A stretch of 64,000 bases of DNA. Origin: Verrucomicrobia bacterium Tous-C9LFEB. GTDB lineage: Bacteria > Verrucomicrobiota > Verrucomicrobiia > Methylacidiphilales > UBA1321. Numbering within the stretch: the stretch's first letter is position 1; every line of letters begins with the position of its first letter. Where the stretch lies: assembly GCA_002304345.1 (NCBI GenBank), contig NEUU01000001.1, positions 248,001-312,000 of the forward strand, given 5' to 3'. Made by a program: the position numbers and the translations under genes. The notes under the pieces were generated by a model. It did not search any database. It was given only the letters and a program-made list of their open reading frames with translations, and was not told the origin of the DNA. Positions 44,355 to 51,817 of the stretch are shown one piece after another.

Positions 44355-45065
44355 ATGCCACTCGTTACCGAACTTCCCCCGTTACCGTTGCATCAGGCCG
44401 CTCACGATGTGAGTCAGCTCTTGGATCACGGTGTCAAACGTACCCACTCTTTGCTCATCCGTGCGGAAGCCGAACTGGATGAGCATCATTGGCTCAAGCC
44501 GATCCTGATCGCGGTAGGACTGAACGTCGTGATCTTCGCGGTGGGCTTTTACAGTCCGAAGAACACCCTGCTGGAACTGATCTCGCAGGGTGAGCAATTG
44601 GCGAATGCCGCGCCTTCGGTTGAAGAGATGACTCGTCAGGAAGTTGAAATTGTCGACCTCGCGCCGCCGCCCCCGCCGGAAGCGAACCCGGAATTCATCA
44701 AGCCTGAGGAGAAACCCAAGATCGCGGAAGTAAAGCCCGAGCCGAAACCGCGGCCGGTGGTGCAACAACCCCGGACCGAACAGGCCTCCCTTAAATTTGC
44801 CGCGTCCAATGTGGTGATCGGCAATAAAAACTTCCCCAAGCCGCTCTATCCTTACGTCGCGCGGGTGAAACGATTCCAAGGGACGGTGATGGTGGGGATC
44901 TCGGTGATCGGTGGTCGCGTGGTGAGTGCAGAAGTCCAAAGCTCCTCGGGCTATGGCGTGCTCGACGTGGCCGCCTCCAGCTGGATTCGCGAGAAATGGA
45001 ATTTTCCCGAAGGCACCACCACCACGATCACCATCCCGGTGAAATACGAACTGAGCAACGGTTAG
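44355..45065 (+). CDS. tonB: TonB-family energy transducer
   Basis: The product has 236 residues. A ~45-residue cytoplasmic N-terminus is unusual in length; the TM helix is at ~47-67 (PILIAVGLNVVIFAVGFY). A Pro/Glu/Lys-rich spacer (APPPPPEANPEFIKPEE) leads to a C-terminal domain with PLYPYVARVKRFQGTVMVG, the TonB_C consensus, and ending IPVKYEL. It would connect the inner membrane motor to the receptor at 17079-19307. Confidence 0.92.
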   Translation: MPLVTELPPLPLHQAAHDVSQLLDHGVKRTHSLLIRAEAELDEHHWLKPILIAVGLNVVIFAVGFYSPKNTLLELISQGEQLANAAPSVEEMTRQEVEIVDLAPPPPPEANPEFIKPEEKPKIAEVKPEPKPRPVVQQPRTEQASLKFAASNVVIGNKNFPKPLYPYVARVKRFQGTVMVGISVIGGRVVSAEVQSSSGYGVLDVAASSWIREKWNFPEGTTTTITIPVKYELSNG

Positions 45066-45084
45066 TTCTTGCGTGGATTATCGA

Positions 45085-45113
45085 ACACCTCCCGGCCGTG
45101 TTGGCCGGGGTGT
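45085..45113 (+). terminator. Hairpin after tonB
   Basis: GC-rich stem built from ACACC-CCCGGCC and GGCCGGGG-TGT with a short loop, 20 bp after the tonB stop. No T-run follows, so it may only slow transcription into the MFS gene. Confidence 0.5.
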
Positions 45114-45127
45114 GAATCGGCGGCGTC

Positions 45128-46672
45128 ATGACGACTGCACACCCTTATCGCGTGGCGCTGACTGCCTCGCTGGCCTTATTCCTGGTCATTCTCGACAACA
45201 CCATTGTCAACGTGGCCATGGTGCCCATTTCACATGCATTGCGCGAGGATCTCGGTGCGGTGCAATGGGTGATCACAGCCTACTTTCTCGCGCAAGCCAG
45301 CGTCATTCCGATTGCCGGTTATTTGAGTCATCGCGTGGGCATCAAGCAGCTGTCGTTGATTTGCCTGGCGCTGTTTGGGCTTAGTTCCATTTTGTGTGGA
45401 TTAGCCCGTACCAATTCCGCGCTGATCCTGTTTCGCGTGATTCAGGGCGTATCCGGTGGCGCTTTGTTGCCGCTTTCACAAGCGATCACCTTTTCCGTTT
45501 TCTCCGGGCCGGACCGGACCAAGGCCACTTCCATCATTATGGTCCCGGTTCTCATCGCTCCCGCTTTTGGGCCGACGCTTGGCGGCTGGCTCACGCAACA
45601 TTTCGGCTGGGAGATGATTTTCTTTGTCAATGTCCCGGTGGTGCTCGTGGCGCTATTCTTGTCATGGAAAATTTTCCCGGAAGACCTCCCCGCGAGCGAG
45701 GCCGCATTACGGCACAAGTTTGATTATCTCGGGCTCTTTCTCTGCATCAGCGGTGTGCTGGCGGTGACCTATGCTTTCACGTTGGTCGGTCAGGTGGAGT
45801 CCGCTACGATCGACGTGCTGCATCCACACGGAGTGCCGAATGGCTGGCTGGCGCCCGTGGTATGGGAATTCTTTGTGTATGGGCTGCTCGTGTTGACCGC
45901 CTTCGCGTACCGCGAGTGGGTGGTCAGTCCCGAGCCGGTACTGGACCTGCATTTACTGCGTCGTTACGAATTTGCGTTGGCCAGTCTGATTGCCTGGATC
46001 AATGCCGGAATTTTCTTTGGCAGCATGTTTCTCCTGCCTGTTTTTTTACAACAGGTCATGGCCAAGCCCTTGTCACCCCTGGAAGCCGGGCTGGTCTTGA
46101 TGCCGCAAGGGGTGGGCGCTGCGATTGCCGTGGTCTCGTGTGGTCTGCTCTACAAGCGGCTGGGGGTGCGTTGGCTCGGCGCGACGGGAGCGTTACTGCT
46201 GGCGCTCAGCGCTTGGCAGATCAGTCGAGAAGCCGCGACGACGAACGGTTGGTCATTGGTGCCGTGGATTTTTATCCGCGGTCTCGGCTTTGGAGCGACC
46301 TTTCAGTTGATGCAGGCCAAGGCAATGGAAAGCGTCAGTAATCTGGCGCTGCCCAAAGCAAGCTCGTTGTTCAACGTCATGCGCCAGATTTTCAGTTCGA
46401 TTGGCTTGGCGGTGATTGTGACGTTGCAATTGCAGCTCACGTCCACGCACATGACCGGCTGGTTGCGGGACAATGCGGCTACTGGCTCGACTGCAAGCGG
46501 GCAGACGTGGGCGGGAGTCGCTGCATTCCACGATATTTTCATCGGGGTGGCCATTGGTTCTGTACTTCTCTTCCTCCTGACATTGATGTTGCCGCAACAC
46601 ATCAAAATCAGCGAGAGCCCGGTCGTGATTCGCGCTATCGAGGAGCGCGAAGGTCAACCGGTGGGATCGTAG
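45128..46672 (+). CDS. DHA2-family MFS transporter (EmrB/QacA-like, 14 TM)
   Basis: The product has 514 residues and about 14 membrane segments. Family motifs are LDNTIVNVAMVPIS (motif D1, TM1), the RVIQGVSGGALLPLSQA block in TM4 and the antiporter motif C in PVLIAPAFGPTLGGWLTQ (TM5). Such pumps usually export toxic lipophilic compounds. Next to an organosulfur island it may expel an aromatic end product, but it has no clear operon partner; nitroreductase converges with it. Confidence 0.88.
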   Translation: MTTAHPYRVALTASLALFLVILDNTIVNVAMVPISHALREDLGAVQWVITAYFLAQASVIPIAGYLSHRVGIKQLSLICLALFGLSSILCGLARTNSALILFRVIQGVSGGALLPLSQAITFSVFSGPDRTKATSIIMVPVLIAPAFGPTLGGWLTQHFGWEMIFFVNVPVVLVALFLSWKIFPEDLPASEAALRHKFDYLGLFLCISGVLAVTYAFTLVGQVESATIDVLHPHGVPNGWLAPVVWEFFVYGLLVLTAFAYREWVVSPEPVLDLHLLRRYEFALASLIAWINAGIFFGSMFLLPVFLQQVMAKPLSPLEAGLVLMPQGVGAAIAVVSCGLLYKRLGVRWLGATGALLLALSAWQISREAATTNGWSLVPWIFIRGLGFGATFQLMQAKAMESVSNLALPKASSLFNVMRQIFSSIGLAVIVTLQLQLTSTHMTGWLRDNAATGSTASGQTWAGVAAFHDIFIGVAIGSVLLFLLTLMLPQHIKISESPVVIRAIEEREGQPVGS

Positions 46673-46696
46673 TCCACACGCAGTAAAGCGACGGTC

Positions 46697-47359
46697 CTAC
46701 GCGAGGTGCTCGATGACGTGGGTCGGGTCGAAGCGGACCTTGGGTGCTGAGGCATATTTATCCTCGGGATCACGGTAGCCTGCGGCCGCGACTACGACGG
46801 ATCGCAGACCGCGCTCGGTCAGTCCAAGCACCTTGTCGTACTCGGCGGGGTTGAAACCTCCAATGGGGCAGGCATCCACACCGAGCAACGCTGCGCTGGT
46901 CAGGAAATTGCCCAAGGCAATGTAAGACTGCTGCGAAGTCCATTCGAAGATCGTCTTGGCTTTCGGTCCTTCCACCAAGGTGCTGATCAGTCGTTGCCGG
47001 TACGGTTCGAGCGATTCGATGTCGCTCTGACGCACCGAGGCGATGCGCCGGATATAGTGGTCGATATCAGAGAGAGTGACGGTGGCATTGGCCGCAAAAA
47101 ACACCAGATGCGAGGCGTCGGCCACCTGCCGTTGCCCGAAAGTGTGGGCAACAAGCTGTTCCTTCAACTGGCGGTTCGTGATGACGAAAAATTTCCACGG
47201 CTGCACGCCGAACGAGGAGGGGGTTAGCACCAGTGCCTGCTCAATCGCCGTCCAGATTTCCGGGGCGATGACCTGCGCGGGATCAAATTTTTTGACCGCA
47301 TAACGCCATTCGAGCTGAGTTAGAAGTTGCGCAATGGAGATGTGGGTTGTGGTATGCAT
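46697..47359 (-). CDS. Nitroreductase-family FMN oxidoreductase
   Basis: The product has 220 residues, matching NfsB-type enzymes. Characteristic parts are WRYAVKKFDP near the start, TPSSFGVQPWKFFVI, YIALGNFLTSAALLGVDACPIGGF, and the end GYRDPEDKYA. These enzymes use NAD(P)H to reduce nitro compounds, quinones or free flavin. In this island it is the only evident candidate to supply reduced FMN to the three monooxygenases, but that is inference from position. Confidence 0.88.
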   Translation of the reverse strand: MHTTTHISIAQLLTQLEWRYAVKKFDPAQVIAPEIWTAIEQALVLTPSSFGVQPWKFFVITNRQLKEQLVAHTFGQRQVADASHLVFFAANATVTLSDIDHYIRRIASVRQSDIESLEPYRQRLISTLVEGPKAKTIFEWTSQQSYIALGNFLTSAALLGVDACPIGGFNPAEYDKVLGLTERGLRSVVVAAAGYRDPEDKYASAPKVRFDPTHVIEHLA

Positions 47360-47457
47360 GAAATATGAATGTGAAAAGTAAGAGCGGCGGAAATATACCG
47401 GGTGCCATCAATCACCCAGTGGATTCCCGCCGCTGTACGACTTGAACAAATGGCTGG

Positions 47458-48558
47458 TTAAAGCGCTTCGGCCAATTCCTGGGCTTTGGGCTTGGACGTA
47501 GCCGTTTGCTTGCGGTGGGCCGCGACGATGCGTTTGGCTTCTTCCAGCGGACCAGTAACGATCCACTGATCGATGTCGAAATCTCCTCCGAGGAATCCAT
47601 GCTTGAGCAGGAACTCCTTGCGGAGGCGCAAGGCGGCGACGTTTTCTGGGGAGAAGTTGACGTCGAACTGCTGTGACAGGTTTGGACCGAAAGAGCGTTC
47701 CACGAATTCCTCCGCCACGCCTAATTCCAATGCCACGATGCGCACGGCATCGGAGTGGTGGGACTTCGCCCACTCGGCGGCTTCCAGCGTTTTCACGAGC
47801 AGGCGAGTGACCAACTCAGGCTGTTCTTCCAAGAGCTTGCCACTCACGGTAAACGTGTAGGGATAGCTGTTGTTCACCCACGCCAGGCGATTCGGATTGG
47901 TGGCCGCATCGTAGATCACTTGCGCTCCGAGCAAGGCTTGAAAATCAACCGCGCGAGGACCGTTCGAACTGATCACATCCACTTTGCCTTGCAGGAAGGC
48001 CGCGATTTCCTCGCGTTGAAAACTACGATTCTGGAAGGCATTGAATAGGGTTCCGTCCTTGGACGTACTGCCCGAGTCATCGAGGTATCCGCGATCCACG
48101 ACAATTTCCACCAACTCGACATCCTTCAGGGTCAATCCCGCCGTGGCCAGCGCGGTTTCATAGGATTGCAATGTTCCCGAGCGGGCGAAATCAATCGAAT
48201 CGAGCGTGCGGCGTGGCAGTGCCAGACGGCGACCTTTCAGATCGGCGACAGACTTGATGCCGCTACCTGGGAGCGTGAGCAGGACTTGAGGAGCGTCGGT
48301 CCAGGAGAGACCAATTAACTTCACATCCGAACCCACCGAACGTGCCCAGATGGGAGGCGCATTTCCTCCATGACGGAAGGAATTGGCCTGCGTGTGTGAG
48401 AAGTGGGACTCGCGCACATTGCGGTCGGAAGATTGGAGAAGCGAGGTGATGGAAATACCATCGGCTGCGAATTCCTGATCCAACCAACCAAGCCGAATGG
48501 CCAAGCTGAATGCGGTCGGAACGGGGCAGCGGGTGTACCAGAGATTGGTGTTAGACAT
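47458..48558 (-). CDS. DszB-like desulfinase paralogue 4
   Basis: The product has 366 residues and no signal peptide. Active-site residues C11 (TRCPVPTA), H52 (SHFSHTQ) and R62 (FRHGGN) occupy exactly the same positions as in paralogue 1, and the two share long identical stretches (FRHGGNAPPIWARSVG; EAAEWAKSHHS). Copies 1 and 4 are thus recent duplicates, placed ~12 kb apart in opposite directions. A 32-bp dyad with CCTATAGG in its centre lies ~130 bp upstream. Confidence 0.75.
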   Translation of the reverse strand: MSNTNLWYTRCPVPTAFSLAIRLGWLDQEFAADGISITSLLQSSDRNVRESHFSHTQANSFRHGGNAPPIWARSVGSDVKLIGLSWTDAPQVLLTLPGSGIKSVADLKGRRLALPRRTLDSIDFARSGTLQSYETALATAGLTLKDVELVEIVVDRGYLDDSGSTSKDGTLFNAFQNRSFQREEIAAFLQGKVDVISSNGPRAVDFQALLGAQVIYDAATNPNRLAWVNNSYPYTFTVSGKLLEEQPELVTRLLVKTLEAAEWAKSHHSDAVRIVALELGVAEEFVERSFGPNLSQQFDVNFSPENVAALRLRKEFLLKHGFLGGDFDIDQWIVTGPLEEAKRIVAAHRKQTATSKPKAQELAEAL

Positions 48559-48686
48559 AGGGGCAGATCTTTCTTTTTTAGATAGGGTGTTGAGAACTGA
48601 GGTGTTGATATTGGGATTAGCAACATCGAACGCCGGGACATCCGAGGGATTGACCTAAGCGAGATGGGGTGGCGGTGGATTTCATT

Positions 48687-48718
48687 ATCTATATAAAACC
48701 TATAGGATAAATATAGAT
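48687..48718 (-). promoter_or_regulatory. Perfect three-block dyad upstream of desulfinase paralogue 4
   Basis: ATCTATAT-N4-CCTATAGG-N4-ATATAGAT, symmetric over 32 bp apart from the two N4 spacers. This is the clearest form of the island motif. It could be the full operator of a dimeric or tetrameric regulator. The leader between it and the ATG is ~130 nt. Confidence 0.6.
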
Positions 48719-49030
48719 TTATGCAAGAGTTTTTTATGCGTTGAGTTGGGGGGTGGTACGAATTGCAATCTTTTGATGCGAGATAAAGGGGGCGTGAGAA
48801 AGAAGAAATTCCCGAGTGATATAAGTCGATAGCCGCATGAAGAGGTCTGTGCTGGCGCTGGAGAATGCCGATCACGCCGAAAAAGGGCTAGGATGCGCAC
48901 AGGAAGGTGTCGGCCTCAAAGGCCTCATTGTCTTCCCCCCTCACTCCAAATCAAAATAGGATTCTTGGGTATGCTTGTCACCCAAACGTCACTTGTCAGA
49001 AGTGGGGTGTTGGAGGTGAACTATTAGGTT
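48719..49030. other. Intergenic region, border of the organosulfur island
   Basis: I see no gene here. It separates the minus-strand desulfinase 4 from the plus-strand kinase. GGAGGT occurs 14 bases before the kinase ATG at 49031, a rather long spacing for a ribosome-binding site. Confidence 0.4.
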
Positions 49031-50377
49031 ATGTTCGAAAAGCAGTCGCCGAGTCACGCCATCGATTGGGCGGGTCATGCCCAGCCGGGTCTGGCCTTGG
49101 GGCAGGATGTGACGTTGGAGGAGGCGCATCAGGAGATGTTGCGCTTGGGGAGCGACTTTGCGGTGGTGCTGGATTCCCGGCGGCACGTGCTGGCGCTGGC
49201 GTCGTTCAAGCGGCTGGCGGCGGTGTTGAGCGCGAAGTATGGGCAGGCTCTTTTCTCGCGGCGGCGGCTGGGTCAAACGCGGGTGCATAGCAAGATCGTC
49301 GGTCCGGCGCGGTCGCGACCGGAGGAGGACGATTATCTGGCGGTGGTGACGCCGATCGAACATGCGATGGTGCTGCTTCCGCAGGACGATTTTTTCGAGG
49401 CGCAGCGGAAATATGGCCGGCGGCCAGAGGGCAATCATTTCGATGACATCGTGCTGGTGGATGCGTCGTCGCGCTACGCGGGGATGATCCCGGTGCGGGA
49501 GTTCAACCGATTGCAGCACCAGATGTTGCTCTGGCAGGAGGCGGAATTGGTGCAGCGCAACGAGGCGTTGCAGAAGACGCTCGACGAACTTTCCCGCACG
49601 CAAGGCGAACTGGTGCAGGCGGCGAAGATGGCGGCATTGGGTGAACTGGTGGGAGGAATCGCGCACGAGATGAATACGCCGCTGGGGGTGCTGTTGAGCA
49701 CGCAGGAGATGGTGGAGATGATTTTTCACCAGTGGCTGAACGAAGCCAGTACGCCGGAGCCGATCCGGAGGATGTCGGGCCTGATCGACGCGCAGATTCA
49801 ATTGGGGCGCGAATCGGGCCGTCGCATCTCGCGGATCGTGGAGTCGTTGCGGACCTTCGGTCAGGGCGACCGCGATGGGCGTCAGGCGGTGGAACTCCTG
49901 GGTCTGCTGGAAAGCGCGCTGGTGCTGCTGGCGAACCAGATCAATGGCAGCGTGACGGTGGAGCGGGAGTTTCCGCCGGAAGATATCATTCTGGAGAATT
50001 GCTTTGCCGGTCAACTGAGCCAGGTGTTTGTCCATATCCTGACGAACGCGGTGCAGGCCATGCACGGGAAGGGAACGCTGCAGATTCGCGTAATGGCGCG
50101 TGGAACGAACTGGGAGATTTCGATTCGCGACACCGGGCCGGGCATTCCGCGCGAAATCCGGGAGCGGATTTTCGATCCGGGGTTCACGACCAAAGGCGTG
50201 GGCGTGGGGACGGGTCTTGGACTTTCCATATCGCGCAAGATCATCGAGATCAATCACGGCGGCAAGATCGAGGCGGAGAATCATCCCGAAGGCGGGGCCG
50301 TGTTTCGTATTCAACTTCCGTCCGGTGTTCCGGCCCTCGCACGGATCGACCGGGCTCAGCTCCTTTCTGTATCGTGA
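49031..50377 (+). CDS. Sensor histidine kinase with N-terminal CBS-like pair
   Basis: The product has 448 residues with no membrane helix. Residues ~28-160 look like two CBS motifs (DFAVVLDSRRHVLALASFKRL and DDIVLVDASSRYAGMIPVREF) around a variable insert. A coiled-coil (~165-198) leads to HisKA with the phospho-acceptor H212 in GGIAHEMNTPLG, then HATPase motifs (ILTNAVQAM, DTGPGIP, GTGLGLSIS). It is a soluble sensor, perhaps for an adenine nucleotide. The response regulator gene starts at its stop codon, so they form a pair. Confidence 0.85.
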   Translation: MFEKQSPSHAIDWAGHAQPGLALGQDVTLEEAHQEMLRLGSDFAVVLDSRRHVLALASFKRLAAVLSAKYGQALFSRRRLGQTRVHSKIVGPARSRPEEDDYLAVVTPIEHAMVLLPQDDFFEAQRKYGRRPEGNHFDDIVLVDASSRYAGMIPVREFNRLQHQMLLWQEAELVQRNEALQKTLDELSRTQGELVQAAKMAALGELVGGIAHEMNTPLGVLLSTQEMVEMIFHQWLNEASTPEPIRRMSGLIDAQIQLGRESGRRISRIVESLRTFGQGDRDGRQAVELLGLLESALVLLANQINGSVTVEREFPPEDIILENCFAGQLSQVFVHILTNAVQAMHGKGTLQIRVMARGTNWEISIRDTGPGIPREIRERIFDPGFTTKGVGVGTGLGLSISRKIIEINHGGKIEAENHPEGGAVFRIQLPSGVPALARIDRAQLLSVS

Positions 50378-50382
50378 AGAAG

Positions 50383-50757
50383 ATGTCCATTCTGGTGGTC
50401 GACGACGAACCGATGATGACGGATGTCATCAAGATGATGCTGTCGTTGTATCTCGATGCGCGCGTGGTGACGACGAATTCGCCGCACGAGGCGCTGGAGA
50501 TTCTGGCGGGTGATCCGGTGTCACTCCTGATCACGGATTATTTCATGCCGGGTATGAACGGGCTGGAGTTGATCAAGACGGTGCGGGAACGGCAGTTGTC
50601 GATGCCGATCATCGTGTTGACGGGGTATTACGACAGCCCCGAGTTGAAGCTGGGCAATCAGACGTTCGGGACGTTCGAGATCATGGGCAAGCCGTGGAGC
50701 AATGCGAAGCTGGTGGAGCGGATCAAGTTGCTGACCGCCACCGCCGCGGCGACATAG
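50383..50757 (+). CDS. Single-domain response regulator (CheY-like)
   Basis: The product has 124 residues: acidic pocket VVDDEP, phospho-acceptor D52 in LITDYFMPG, switch Thr in IIVLTGYY and Lys in MGKPWSN. No output domain is present, so it acts by protein contact. An in-frame GTG at 50374 overlaps the kinase TGA and is an alternative start. It is the partner of the CBS-type kinase. Confidence 0.9.
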   Translation: MSILVVDDEPMMTDVIKMMLSLYLDARVVTTNSPHEALEILAGDPVSLLITDYFMPGMNGLELIKTVRERQLSMPIIVLTGYYDSPELKLGNQTFGTFEIMGKPWSNAKLVERIKLLTATAAAT

Positions 50758-50932
50758 AGCCCGCCATGCGGGAGAGCGTGGCGCGTGGCGATTGGCTGGC
50801 ATCGCCCGGAGTTGACACCGGAGTCGATTTCCATAAGCATTTCTCCACTGCCAGACGTACGGGCTGGCGCGCAATCCCTCCACAGGCGGACACAGGGGCC
50901 GCTGTCATACTCCATACGAAAGGGATCAATAG

Positions 50933-51445
50933 ATGGCAACTGTTCAAGCATTGGTGGCCTGTTCCGACCTGACGGGATTTGTCAAACTCACCAGCAAATT
51001 AAGCGAGGAGGAACTTTTCCAAGTTCTCTCCGATTACTACGAATTCGTCGGCGATACGATCGCGCCATCGGGCGGTCGTGTGATCAAATTCATGGGCGAT
51101 GCGGCGTTGATGCTGTTTCCAGAAGAACAGGCGGATGCCGGGGTGCGTTCGCTGCTGGAACTACAGGAAAAGGGCGACTGGTTCGTCTCGAATCTGGGCA
51201 TGGCGTGTCGTCATCATCTCCGCGCACACTTCGGCCCGGTGCAGTACGGCGAGATCGGGACGCGCACGGACAAGCGCATCGACATCATCGGGGCGACCGT
51301 CAATACGCTCTTCCTGCTCAAGGCGGCGGAGTTCGCGATGACCCCGGAGGTGTTTCGTAAATTGAACCCGGAGACGCGGCAGCTTTTCAAGAAGCACACG
51401 CCGCCGATCACGTACATTCCGACGAGTCAGCCGCACCGGGATTAA
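50933..51445 (+). CDS. Class III nucleotidyl cyclase domain protein
   Basis: The product has 170 residues and consists of one cyclase homology domain: ACSDLTGFVKLT (first metal Asp), GGRVIKFMGDAALMLFP (second metal site, GD), then AHFGPVQYGEIG and IDIIGATVNTLFLLKAA. It may make cAMP or be a degenerate sensor, since the transition-state Arg after ATVN is replaced by Leu. The gene is 175 bp after the response regulator and probably belongs to the same signalling patch. Confidence 0.8.
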   Translation: MATVQALVACSDLTGFVKLTSKLSEEELFQVLSDYYEFVGDTIAPSGGRVIKFMGDAALMLFPEEQADAGVRSLLELQEKGDWFVSNLGMACRHHLRAHFGPVQYGEIGTRTDKRIDIIGATVNTLFLLKAAEFAMTPEVFRKLNPETRQLFKKHTPPITYIPTSQPHRD

Positions 51446-51496
51446 ACAAATTCTAATGGCTTTTGCTTTCTGCGCGAGGGCGGTCTACAACAAGAG

Positions 51497-51667
51497 ATGA
51501 CTCCGTTCGGACATACCTCGAAATCGAAAGCACCTCGCAAGGGCGGTTGGGCCAAACAAGCGCAGAAGGATTTGAAGGCGGCGCAAGGTCGCGTCTATGC
51601 GGAGAATCAACGGCAGGGGTTTGCGATTCATCCGTGGAAAAATCAGAAGCCGAAGAAGTCGGCGTAG
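51497..51667 (+). CDS. Small basic hypothetical protein (56 aa)
   Basis: The frame from ATG 51497 encodes 56 residues beginning MTPFGHTSKSKAPRKGGWA and ending HPWKNQKPKKSA. It is rich in Lys, Gln and Gly. It is unlike a chance frame because the bases favour typical codons and a longer out-of-frame reading (51463-51801) has poor composition. No family is recognised; a nucleic-acid-binding role would fit the charge. Confidence 0.45.
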   Translation: MTPFGHTSKSKAPRKGGWAKQAQKDLKAAQGRVYAENQRQGFAIHPWKNQKPKKSA

Positions 51668-51817
51668 AGGTTTCAGGCGTGTTTCGACTGTGGTCTGGGA
51701 TTGACTGTCCGTTGCGGCGTGATAAAAATGAATCTGTCGCCCAAGGCGATGCCGTGATCGCTTGTTCTGGTTGGGTTATTGGTCTACGAACGTCTGAGTA
51801 GAAATCAATAGAGGTCC

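Noticed and set aside
48989-50314. 441-codon frame on the minus strand inside the CBS kinase
   Set aside because: Arg/His/Gln-rich shadow; the kinase on the other strand has all motifs.
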